Shown: one piece after another, positions 1 to 5,898 of the stretch | Layout: each line of letters opens with the position of its first letter | How positions within the stretch are numbered: position 1 is the stretch's first letter | Source: an uncultured Ruminococcus sp. | Lineage (GTDB): Bacteria > Bacillota > Clostridia > Oscillospirales > Acutalibacteraceae | Assembly (NCBI GenBank): GCA_902766305.1 | Contig: CACXDE010000421.1 | Coordinates: 1 to 7,545, forward strand | Length of the DNA: 7,545 bases | Direction: 5' to 3' | The notes under the pieces: generated by a model | What the model was told of the DNA's origin: nothing | Database searches by the model: none | Seen by the model: only the letters and a program-made list of their open reading frames with translations | Translations under genes and position numbers: made by a program

Positions 1-36
1 TCCAAAGCATCAAAGAATGAGGAGGAATTCTCATGA
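1..36 (+). CDS. Possible 3' end of upstream gene (MalF-like permease by context)
   Basis: Frame 1 reads without a stop from the window edge to a TGA at 34-36, giving a Lys/Glu-rich tail S-K-A-S-K-N-E-E-E-F-S. This stop overlaps the MalG-like ATG at 33 in the classic ATGA arrangement of translationally coupled transporter genes. MalF normally precedes MalG in maltodextrin operons, so a MalF tail is the natural guess. Only 11 codons are visible and no family motif lies in them. Frame 3 also offers a possible end (TGA at 18-20), so both the frame and the identity are uncertain. Confidence 0.35.
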   Translation, partial: SKASKNEEEFS

Positions 37-1037
37 CAAATACATCAAATATGCAGTCGGGTTATGCTGCCAAGAAGAGAGCTGCCAATATTGCGATATA
101 CATTATCCTTTCGATAATGGTAATTATCTGGATATCACCTATCGTATGGCTTGTTCTTACCTCATTCAGCGGTGACGGCGTAACCACCGGTCTTGTACCG
201 AAGACATTTACGTTTGACAACTATACAAGACTTGCTCATGACTTCTATACTGAGTATGTTCCGACAAACGAGGTACAGACTTTCTTAGCAGAGCTTAAAG
301 AGTCAACTCCCGGTGTAGAATATACTGTAATGCCTGACAGAGGCTCAGAAACACCTATCAGAATATTCTATGCAGCAGAGGATGTACGTTTCCCGTACTT
401 TAAATGGGCACTCAATACTCTCATAGTAGCAGTTCTTTCATCAGTTATTTCAACTCTTATTATCCTCATGGTTAGTTATGCGTTCTCACGTCTCCGTTTC
501 AAGAGCCGTAAGACATTCCTGAACCTTGGTCTTATTCTCGGTATGTTCCCCGGATTCATGTCCATGGCAGCTACATACAACATCATGGATATCATTGGTC
601 TCAAGCAGAATCTTTTCGCTCTTGTAATCGTATATTCCGCCGGCGCAGGCTTAGGATATCAGGTTGCAAAAGGCTTCTTCGATACGATACCACGTTCGCT
701 TGATGAAGCAGCAAAGATAGACGGCGCAACGAGGAACCAGATATTCTGGATAATAATACTTCCGCTTTCAAAACCGATCATAGTTTATACCGCTCTGACG
801 ACATTCATGGGTCCGTGGGCAGACTACATTTTCGTAAGTTACTTCATGAAAGATAACTCCGATTCCTATACTATAGCTCTTGGTCTTTATAAGATGCTCG
901 AACAGGAGTCCCGTAACGAATACTTTACTGTATTCTGTGCAGGTGCTGTGCTTATAGCTATCCCGATCACGATTCTTTTCGTAATCATGCAGAGATTCTA
1001 TGTAGCAGGTGTAACCGGCGGTGCTGTAAAGGGCTGA
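33..1037 (+). CDS. MalG-type ABC transporter permease (maltodextrin uptake)
   Basis: This is the membrane subunit of a carbohydrate ABC importer of the MalFGK family. It would pair with a MalF-like permease, a solute-binding lipoprotein and an ATPase to import maltodextrins. The 334-residue protein has about six hydrophobic segments (roughly 17-43, 126-150, 160-182, 193-210, 246-270, 303-320). The cytoplasmic EAA loop that docks the ATPase is clear at 224-248 (D-E-A-A-K-I-D-G-A then L-P-L-S-K-P). The C-terminus (R-F-Y-V-A-G-V-T-G-G-A-V-K-G) is typical of MalG. The start is fixed by GGAGG at 21-25, seven bases before ATG. The loop after the first membrane segment (about 61-122) is longer than I expect for this family. 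The amylase lipoprotein immediately downstream supports a starch/maltodextrin substrate, but the substrate itself is inferred. Confidence 0.92.
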   Translation: MTNTSNMQSGYAAKKRAANIAIYIILSIMVIIWISPIVWLVLTSFSGDGVTTGLVPKTFTFDNYTRLAHDFYTEYVPTNEVQTFLAELKESTPGVEYTVMPDRGSETPIRIFYAAEDVRFPYFKWALNTLIVAVLSSVISTLIILMVSYAFSRLRFKSRKTFLNLGLILGMFPGFMSMAATYNIMDIIGLKQNLFALVIVYSAGAGLGYQVAKGFFDTIPRSLDEAAKIDGATRNQIFWIIILPLSKPIIVYTALTTFMGPWADYIFVSYFMKDNSDSYTIALGLYKMLEQESRNEYFTVFCAGAVLIAIPITILFVIMQRFYVAGVTGGAVKG

Positions 1038-1052
1038 TTATCAAAATTAAAG

Positions 1053-1087
1053 AAAGCAGGGATGCGAAAGCTCCCTGCTTTTGTTGT
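1053..1087 (+). terminator. Intercistronic hairpin with GNRA loop and T-rich tail
   Basis: The arm AAAGCAGGGA (1053-1062) pairs perfectly with TCCCTGCTTT (1072-1081). Past one bulged T at 1063, an inner GC/GC pair closes a GAAA tetraloop (1066-1069). The 3' side runs into TTTTGTTGT. This has the form of an intrinsic terminator, though the T-tract is interrupted by G. It lies between the permease stop (1037) and the amylase ATG (1113), and I see no promoter after it. It therefore most likely acts as a partial terminator or an mRNA-end stabiliser within the operon. Confidence 0.75.
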
Positions 1088-1100
1088 ATACAATGATGAA

Positions 1101-1105
1101 AGGAG
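1101..1105 (+). promoter_or_regulatory. Ribosome binding site that sets the amylase start
   Basis: AGGAG lies seven bases before the ATG at 1113. The first in-frame ATG at 1062 sits inside the terminator-like hairpin and would put 17 non-hydrophobic residues in front of the lipoprotein signal peptide. The ATG at 1113 is therefore the start to use. Confidence 0.85.
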
Positions 1106-1112
1106 TAAATAT

Positions 1113-2954
1113 ATGCTAAATAAAAAGATAGTGTCGCTTCTTCTTTGTGCTGGTATGCTTTCAGCTGCCTTAATGAGCGGATGTTCGTCACAGGTCAAAA
1201 TTGATGGAGGAAGTGCAGCAGGTTCTTCAGCAGAAAGCGGAGAGCCGGCAGCACAAACCGATACATCTTCATCTGAGGTTAAAGGACTTCCTCTGCCGGA
1301 GGACGGCGGTTTTAAGACAGTGGAATATAAGCTTACTGACAGATCGGATAAATACCGGACATATTATGAGATATTCCCGTATTCGTTCTGTGACAGCGAT
1401 GGAGACGGTATAGGTGATTTCAAGGGTATAACATCAAAGCTTGATTACCTTAATGACGGTGATCCTAAGACGACAGATGACCTTGGAATAGAGGCAATAT
1501 GGTTTATGCCGATAATGTCCTCTCCCTCTTATCATAAATATGATGTTATAGATTATAAATCCGTAGATAAGGCTTACGGCACTGTTGAAGACTTTGAAGA
1601 GACGGTTTCTGAAGCGCACAAAAGAGGGATAAACGTAATAATCGACTTTGTTATCAATCATTCATCAACTCAGTGCGAATGGTTCAAGAAGGCTATCGAA
1701 GAGCTGAAAGCAGGAAAAACAGACGGCTATGTAAAGTACTATAACTTTGAGAAGGACAAAAAGGATGTCAAGGGATGGTACAGCACAGGTGTAGACGATT
1801 GGTACTATGAATGCGAGTTCTGGGATCAGATGCCGGATCTTAATCTTAAGAATGAGGATCTGAGAAAAGAGCTGCTTGACGCTGCTAAGTTCTGGATAGA
1901 CAAGGGTGTGGACGGTTTCCGTCTGGACGCTGTACTCTGGTTTGAAAAGAGATATGACGGAACGATTGATAATGATGCTTCTGTTGAAGAATTGAAGTGG
2001 TTCTATGACAGCGTTAAGCAGATGAAAGATGATGTATACATGGTAGGCGAGTGCTGGGAAAACAGTGCGACTATAGAAAAGTTCTATGAATCCGGCATAG
2101 ACAGTCTTTTTGACTTTGACGAGCAGGGTTCAGGCGGGCGAGTTGCAGATTCCATACACAGAAGCAATGCTAAAAAATATGTAGAAGCCGTTACTAAATG
2201 GCAGGACAGAATAACTGCTGTAAATCCGAATGCTATTAATACACCTTTTATCTCTAACCATGATACAGGCAGAAGCGCAAGCTTCTTTACTGACGATTAT
2301 TTAAAGAAGATGGGCGCAGCTATGTATATTCTTTCGCCGGGCAATGCCTTTATTTATTACGGCGAAGAAATCGGCATGGAGGGTACAGCAAGCGACCCTG
2401 ATAAGCGTAAGGGTATGTACTGGACAAATGCTGAGGATAAGGAATATGTTAAAAAGATCCCCGGTATGACAAATGATGATGTACCGGAGAAATCTGTGCA
2501 GGATATGCAGAAGGATGACAATTCTGTATTGAATTTCTACAAGAGGATAATTGCGCTTAAAAATCAGAATCCGGAGCTTAAGAGCGGAAAAATAACCGGT
2601 CTTGTTTTTGATGATATAAAAGAGGTTGCCGGCTTTATAGCTGAAAAGGACGGTGCTAAGACAGCAGTTATCTTCAATGTCAGTGAGTACGGAATGAAGG
2701 TCAAGATACCTGAGGACAGCTTCAAGGTAAGCGAAGTCAGAGGATATGCAATTGCTGGGGTTGAGAAGAAGGAGGAATCTTCTGTAGATCCTGACGACCC
2801 GTTTGCTCCGGCAACTGCTGCTGATGATCCGTTTGCAACTACAACAGCTGACGCAGACGATGAAAAGCCCAAAGAGGCAGTAGACGCAGATAACTTTATT
2901 GTTGACGGACAGGAAGTAACATTCCCGGCGAGAAGTGTAATTGTTTTAAAGTGA
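1113..2954 (+). CDS. Cell-surface alpha-amylase family (GH13) lipoprotein
   Basis: This is a glycoside hydrolase family 13 enzyme expected to cut alpha-1,4 glucan bonds outside the cell membrane. Numbering uses the ATG at 1113 (613 residues). Residues 1-24 form a lipoprotein signal ending in L-M-S-G-C, with Cys24 as the lipidation site, followed by a Ser/Ala/Gly/Glu-rich linker to about 58. All four GH13 regions are visible: D-F-V-I-N-H (178-183), G-F-R-L-D-A (268-273, nucleophile Asp272), V-G-E-C-W (311-315, acid/base Glu313) and F-I-S-N-H-D (379-384, third Asp384). Also present are a calcium-type D-S-D-G-D-G-I-G-D at 94-102 and M-P-D-L-N at 240-244. These suggest the oligo-1,6-glucosidase/neopullulanase side of the family. 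The C-terminal beta domain carries an Asp/Ala/Thr-rich insert at about 551-592. Position after a MalG-type permease implies a role in feeding that importer. Exact specificity (amylase, neopullulanase or glucosidase) cannot be settled by eye. Confidence 0.93.
   Translation: MLNKKIVSLLLCAGMLSAALMSGCSSQVKIDGGSAAGSSAESGEPAAQTDTSSSEVKGLPLPEDGGFKTVEYKLTDRSDKYRTYYEIFPYSFCDSDGDGIGDFKGITSKLDYLNDGDPKTTDDLGIEAIWFMPIMSSPSYHKYDVIDYKSVDKAYGTVEDFEETVSEAHKRGINVIIDFVINHSSTQCEWFKKAIEELKAGKTDGYVKYYNFEKDKKDVKGWYSTGVDDWYYECEFWDQMPDLNLKNEDLRKELLDAAKFWIDKGVDGFRLDAVLWFEKRYDGTIDNDASVEELKWFYDSVKQMKDDVYMVGECWENSATIEKFYESGIDSLFDFDEQGSGGRVADSIHRSNAKKYVEAVTKWQDRITAVNPNAINTPFISNHDTGRSASFFTDDYLKKMGAAMYILSPGNAFIYYGEEIGMEGTASDPDKRKGMYWTNAEDKEYVKKIPGMTNDDVPEKSVQDMQKDDNSVLNFYKRIIALKNQNPELKSGKITGLVFDDIKEVAGFIAEKDGAKTAVIFNVSEYGMKVKIPEDSFKVSEVRGYAIAGVEKKEESSVDPDDPFAPATAADDPFATTTADADDEKPKEAVDADNFIVDGQEVTFPARSVIVLK
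2793..2852 (+). repeat. In-frame tandem decapeptide repeat within the amylase gene
   Basis: Two adjacent ten-residue units, DDPFAPATAA and DDPFATTTAD (residues 561-580), are followed by a partial third Asp-rich stretch. They lie in an acidic, linker-like insert that precedes the last beta-strand segment of the C-terminal domain. Codons differ between copies (for example GAC GAC against GAT GAT), so the duplication is not very recent. Confidence 0.8.
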
Positions 2955-2965
2955 AAATTTTTTAG

Positions 2966-2988
2966 CCTGAAAAATCAGTTTTTTTAGG
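2966..2988 (+). terminator. Small A/T hairpin just after the amylase stop
   Basis: CTGA-AAAA-TCAG (2967-2978) is followed directly by seven Ts. A longer alternative pairs CCTGAAAAA (from 2966) with TTTTTTAGG (to 2988), including one G-T wobble. The stem is weak, so it is at best an auxiliary terminator ahead of the stronger palindrome that follows. Confidence 0.4.
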
Positions 2989-2995
2989 AAATGGG

Positions 2996-3044
2996 TCTGG
3001 GGGATAACTCTTTGTTTTCAAGCAAAGGGTTTCCCCCAGATTTT
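2996..3044 (+). terminator. Strong intrinsic terminator of the amylase operon
   Basis: The arms TCTGGGGG (2996-3003) and CCCCCAGA (3033-3040) pair perfectly. After a small internal mismatch, ACTCTTTG (3007-3014) pairs with CAAAGGGT (3023-3030) with one wobble, leaving an eight-base loop. TTTTATTATTTTAT follows. The T-tract runs into the 3' end of the opposing asparaginase-like gene, whose stop codon is at 3046-3048. In the minus direction the hairpin is followed by ACCCATTTCC, a poor T-tract, so termination there is less certain. Confidence 0.88.
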
Positions 3045-3045
3045 A

Positions 3046-4023
3046 TTATTTTATATTTTCAAAATATATATCCTTTGACATAAATTCACGGATATTGTCC
3101 GGGAATAGATTTAAAGCTAAAAGAAGCTTTGCATATGCGCTTTCCGTATTGATATCGTACAAAGGTATTGCACCCAGCTCAATAAGTCTGTTTCCGGTTT
3201 CATACAGGCTTTTACTGCTGCTTTTTAAGGAGCATAAGAAGAAAGGTATGTTACGTTTGCGGCATTTATCAAGCAGCGCTGACGCTTCTTCTGAAACCGT
3301 ACCTGAATGATATGTGACATGAAGAACTGCGCCTGTATTATCATCCAGTGAAATGCTGCCGTAATTGATTGACGGATATGGATGCACAATGACAACACGT
3401 TTTGTAAATTTAATATCGGCTGGTATATTCTCCTTTTTTACTTTCCTAAGCATTGACAAATAAACCAGGTTGCCGTTTGCTGAAATGTTTTTATCCGCAG
3501 ATGTAAAAATATCTGCTATCCTGTCGGCTTCGCATATTCTTGTCGGGATAAAGAGCTGAGGCTTAGGTGAATTTTTGTTTTTATATACGGTGTAAACTCC
3601 GCTCTCCATTTTCAGCGCCAGCTGTACAGCAGCTTTGAAATTAACGTCCGCATTGCTTCTTGGATCGTCGGGAACATAGTCGGCAGCAGTTATCACAACC
3701 GGTACGCTGAGTCCGTGCAGGCATAATCCCATCATTGCGGATGTATAGGAAAGAGTATCGCTGCCGTGTGTGATTATTATTCCTTCAAAAGGGGAAAGGT
3801 CACGGGAGAGTACAGAGTTTATCAGACATTCCCAGCAGCTTACTGTAAGATTCTCGCTCAGAATAGTGTATGGAGATTCAGTGACAAACTCAACGTCGAA
3901 ATCAGGATTTTGCCTTTTAAATCTTTCAATTATGACGGAAGTGTTTTGTGAAACAGATATTATTCCGTTATTATCAGCGCTTCCTATAGTTCCGCCTGTC
4001 ATTATGATAAGTAATTTCTTCAT
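3046..4023 (-). CDS. Asparaginase/glutaminase-family protein, divergent active site
   Basis: This is a 325-residue protein of the L-asparaginase fold, which normally hydrolyses asparagine to aspartate and ammonia. No signal peptide is seen, so it should be cytosolic. The N-terminal motif T-G-G-T-I-G (9-14) supplies nucleophile-type Thr12. S-E-N (56-58) resembles the S-E-N-M of Erwinia asparaginase. The second motif is H-G-S-D-T (86-90), where most members have H-G-T-D-T. By eye alignment, the flexible-loop Tyr after Thr12 is Ile21 and the usual catalytic Lys of the T-K motif is Arg162. A small C-terminal domain (about 208-310) includes the expected H-S-G-T-V and late G-N-R-L-I-E-L-G-A segments. 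The start ATG follows GAAGGAAGAG, which overlaps the stop of the lipoprotein gene 13 bases upstream, suggesting translational coupling. Family membership is clear; asparaginase activity is not assured. Confidence 0.85.
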   Translation of the reverse strand: MKKLLIIMTGGTIGSADNNGIISVSQNTSVIIERFKRQNPDFDVEFVTESPYTILSENLTVSCWECLINSVLSRDLSPFEGIIITHGSDTLSYTSAMMGLCLHGLSVPVVITAADYVPDDPRSNADVNFKAAVQLALKMESGVYTVYKNKNSPKPQLFIPTRICEADRIADIFTSADKNISANGNLVYLSMLRKVKKENIPADIKFTKRVVIVHPYPSINYGSISLDDNTGAVLHVTYHSGTVSEEASALLDKCRKRNIPFFLCSLKSSSKSLYETGNRLIELGAIPLYDINTESAYAKLLLALNLFPDNIREFMSKDIYFENIK

Positions 4024-4036
4024 ATTGTCTCTTCCT

Positions 4037-4681
4037 TCAGCTGTAAGAGTGATAACGTATTACTATTTTGACATCAGGATAATACCTGTCGCCTTTATTG
4101 TATTCCGTGTCTCCTCCTATGGATACCTCGCTTATTTCTCCGTCAGAGTACATAATGCCGAATACCAGATCTCTCATAGGATCATTTTTTATGTTGACAA
4201 AGCCGGCCTCTGTAAGCATATCCACTACTTTATCAACGGACATATGCTTAATATCGTCAGAGCATATCGGCAGCTCTGTCATGCCGTCGCTTGTATCAGC
4301 TAGTACCGGCTCTTTTCCGCTGTTTTCCTCAGTCAGACTGTCTTCGCTCCCGATATAAGAATGGTATCTTACTATTATATAAGTATCTGCGTCAAAGCGC
4401 TGATCCTTCCTGAAATCCTTTTTCCCGTTTGCGGAAACCTCATCTACAGTGCCATCCTTGTTGAGTATGCCTATAATAAGATCGTTAAGCGGCTCTGAAT
4501 ATACATTAGTATAGCCGGCAAGTTCCAGCTTAGTTACAATGTCCTCATAATTTTTGCCCTTCATGTCCTTGGCAGACATAGGCATAGAGACTTTATTACT
4601 GTTCGGATCATCTCCGCACCCTGAAAAGGCAAATATCATTATAACGGAAAGCAGGAATGCTGTTATTTTTTTTATTTTCAT
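4037..4681 (-). CDS. Lipoprotein with two tandem PASTA-like repeats
   Basis: This is a 214-residue predicted lipoprotein of unknown function. Residues 1-22 form a short basic and hydrophobic signal ending in F-S-G-C, with Cys22 as the lipidation site. Two similar units of about 70 residues follow, at roughly 38-109 and 143-214, joined by an acidic linker. Shared landmarks are an amphipathic segment ending L-E-L-A-G-Y-T-N-V or L-T-E-A-G-F-V-N-I, then D-L-I-I-G-I or D-L-V-F-G-I, D-G-x-x-x-E-V-S, and a closing I-V-R-Y-H-S-Y or V-I-R-Y-H-S-Y. The helix-plus-strands layout recalls PASTA domains, which in other proteins bind peptidoglycan or beta-lactams, but this is a resemblance only. The start has an excellent AGGAGG (4688-4693) six bases before ATG. 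It lies 60 bases after the acyltransferase gene and 13 before the asparaginase-like gene. Confidence 0.8.
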   Translation of the reverse strand: MKIKKITAFLLSVIMIFAFSGCGDDPNSNKVSMPMSAKDMKGKNYEDIVTKLELAGYTNVYSEPLNDLIIGILNKDGTVDEVSANGKKDFRKDQRFDADTYIIVRYHSYIGSEDSLTEENSGKEPVLADTSDGMTELPICSDDIKHMSVDKVVDMLTEAGFVNIKNDPMRDLVFGIMYSDGEISEVSIGGDTEYNKGDRYYPDVKIVIRYHSYS

Positions 4682-4741
4682 TTTGTACCTCCTGTTAATG
4701 TTAAGTTAAGCCTTTCGTATAACAGAAAGAATTTGTGCTGC

Positions 4742-5863
4742 TTACGGTTTGTCCTCTTTTGACGGATCAAAGGAAAACAGCTTTGTCTTACTCCACCATT
4801 TTGATACCGGAGTCATAACAAGATGAGCGATGATATCAAAAGCTGCTGAAATCAGGAGCGAACCTATGAGCAGTATAAAATAGCACATCATTGATGAAAT
4901 AAAGCCGCCTTTGAACATGGACGGTATATTTACAAATTTTCCCATCATCCTGATGACTGTTGTATGCAGCAGGAAAATTCCGAAAGAGCTTTTCGCAACA
5001 AAGTTTATGAATGAGGAGCTTCCTATATCTATTTTGGTGAAAAAATCAAACATTGCCACAGCCTGTATAACTACAAAAACTGTTTCATATCCGAGGATAC
5101 CGCCCGTACCGTTGATCTTCGGGAAAAACATTGTCAGCATACAGTTTATAAGACAGCAGCCCAGGGCAATAAGCAGCTCAAAATATTTTGCATTTTTCTT
5201 CTTGAATGTTATAGGAAACTTTTTCAGATATCCCCCTATAAGATACACGAATATAAAGTTTATAATTGTGAAGCCGCTGCCGTTTCCGTCACGTGCTATT
5301 GTGAAAACCTCGCTGATGTTGCGGCCGGTTTGCAGTCTGTAGCAGTCGATCACAGTCGGCCACAGACTGAAAAGAACAAAGAAAACTATCAGCATTCTGC
5401 GGTAAGCCTGTTTGTCCATACTGCTGACTATACGGTTGATATACGGGGAAATGATGTACAGCGTACAATAAAGAAAAACATAGTAGCTTTTAGGGAAAAA
5501 GCTGTATATAAAGCTGTCTGTTTTTATAGGATTGCCGGCCCATAGGGTTGATACTACATATTTTATCACACTGTAGGCGGCGCATACAAAAATCAGGTTT
5601 ATTGCCTTGCCGATTTTTCTTTTATAGCTGTTTATCATAAAATAACCCGATATCAGTATGAATATATCCACCGCGGTTATCGAAAAGCAGAACAGCATAT
5701 TTGTTGCAAAGTGTGCCGGTACAGAGCCGGACGCCTTTGCATATTTTATTCCGCCGATAACGGCAGGATTGAGCATATGCAGACTTATAACCATAAGAGT
5801 ACATATGATACGCAGTAACTCAATATTTGAACTTCTTTTTTTTGCAATTGTTTTATCACTCAT
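4742..5863 (-). CDS. Acyltransferase-3 family integral membrane protein
   Basis: This is a polytopic membrane enzyme of the acyltransferase-3 (OafA/WecH-like) family. Members usually transfer acetyl or other acyl groups to cell-surface sugars, polysaccharide or peptidoglycan. The N-terminus has the family signature N-I-E-L-L-R (13-18) followed by S-L-H (27-29), including the conserved Arg and His. D-I-F-I-L-I-S-G-Y (66-74) and S-F-G-I-F-L-L-H (293-300) also fit, with many hydrophobic segments between. Two starts are possible. A GTG at 5872 has no nearby ribosome site. The ATG at 5863 has GGTGA at 5869-5873, five bases upstream, so I use the ATG (373 residues). It lies 35 bases after the cardiolipin synthase stop. 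The acyl acceptor is unknown; lipid or cell-wall glycan is a guess from context. Confidence 0.85.
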   Translation of the reverse strand: MSDKTIAKKRSSNIELLRIICTLMVISLHMLNPAVIGGIKYAKASGSVPAHFATNMLFCFSITAVDIFILISGYFMINSYKRKIGKAINLIFVCAAYSVIKYVVSTLWAGNPIKTDSFIYSFFPKSYYVFLYCTLYIISPYINRIVSSMDKQAYRRMLIVFFVLFSLWPTVIDCYRLQTGRNISEVFTIARDGNGSGFTIINFIFVYLIGGYLKKFPITFKKKNAKYFELLIALGCCLINCMLTMFFPKINGTGGILGYETVFVVIQAVAMFDFFTKIDIGSSSFINFVAKSSFGIFLLHTTVIRMMGKFVNIPSMFKGGFISSMMCYFILLIGSLLISAAFDIIAHLVMTPVSKWWSKTKLFSFDPSKEDKP

Positions 5864-5868
5864 ATTTT

Positions 5869-5873
5869 TCACC
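5869..5873 (-). promoter_or_regulatory. Weak ribosome site favouring the ATG start of the acyltransferase
   Basis: GGTGA, complementary to part of the 16S rRNA 3' end, lies five bases before the ATG at 5863. It includes the alternative GTG codon itself, which argues against GTG as the start. The only other purine-rich match (AGGA near 5895-5898) is over 20 bases from the GTG. Confidence 0.5.
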
Positions 5874-5898
5874 GCAATTATAAATTATTATTTCGTTC

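Noticed and set aside
1084..1094. Palindrome TTGTATACAA with TATACA/TACAAT as a possible promoter or operator before the amylase
   Set aside because: No -35 element lies at the right distance, and transcription would start at or after the ribosome site. A 10-base AT-rich palindrome is expected by chance.
1062..1112. A 17-codon upstream extension of the amylase gene
   Set aside because: The ATG at 1062 is inside the hairpin, has no ribosome site and would mask the lipoprotein signal. AGGAG at 1101-1105 supports 1113.
2564..2872. 102-codon minus-strand open frame rich in Ser/Ala
   Set aside because: It mirrors the Asp/Ala/Thr-rich repeat and the C-terminal domain of the amylase; its composition is explained by the opposite strand.
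3770..4303. 177-codon plus-strand open frame
   Set aside because: It lies antisense across the asparaginase-like and lipoprotein genes, has no ribosome site, and shows no recognisable family motif. It is a shadow of real coding sequence.
4682..4741. Possible terminator or promoter between the acyltransferase and lipoprotein genes
   Set aside because: The only stem is CTTTC/GAAAG (5 bp, 8-base loop) with no T-tract, and no paired -35/-10 is convincing. It is treated as an ordinary intercistronic gap.
4911..5342. 143-codon plus-strand open frame
   Set aside because: It is antisense to the acyltransferase gene, whose reading frame carries clear family motifs. The antisense product has no domain signature.
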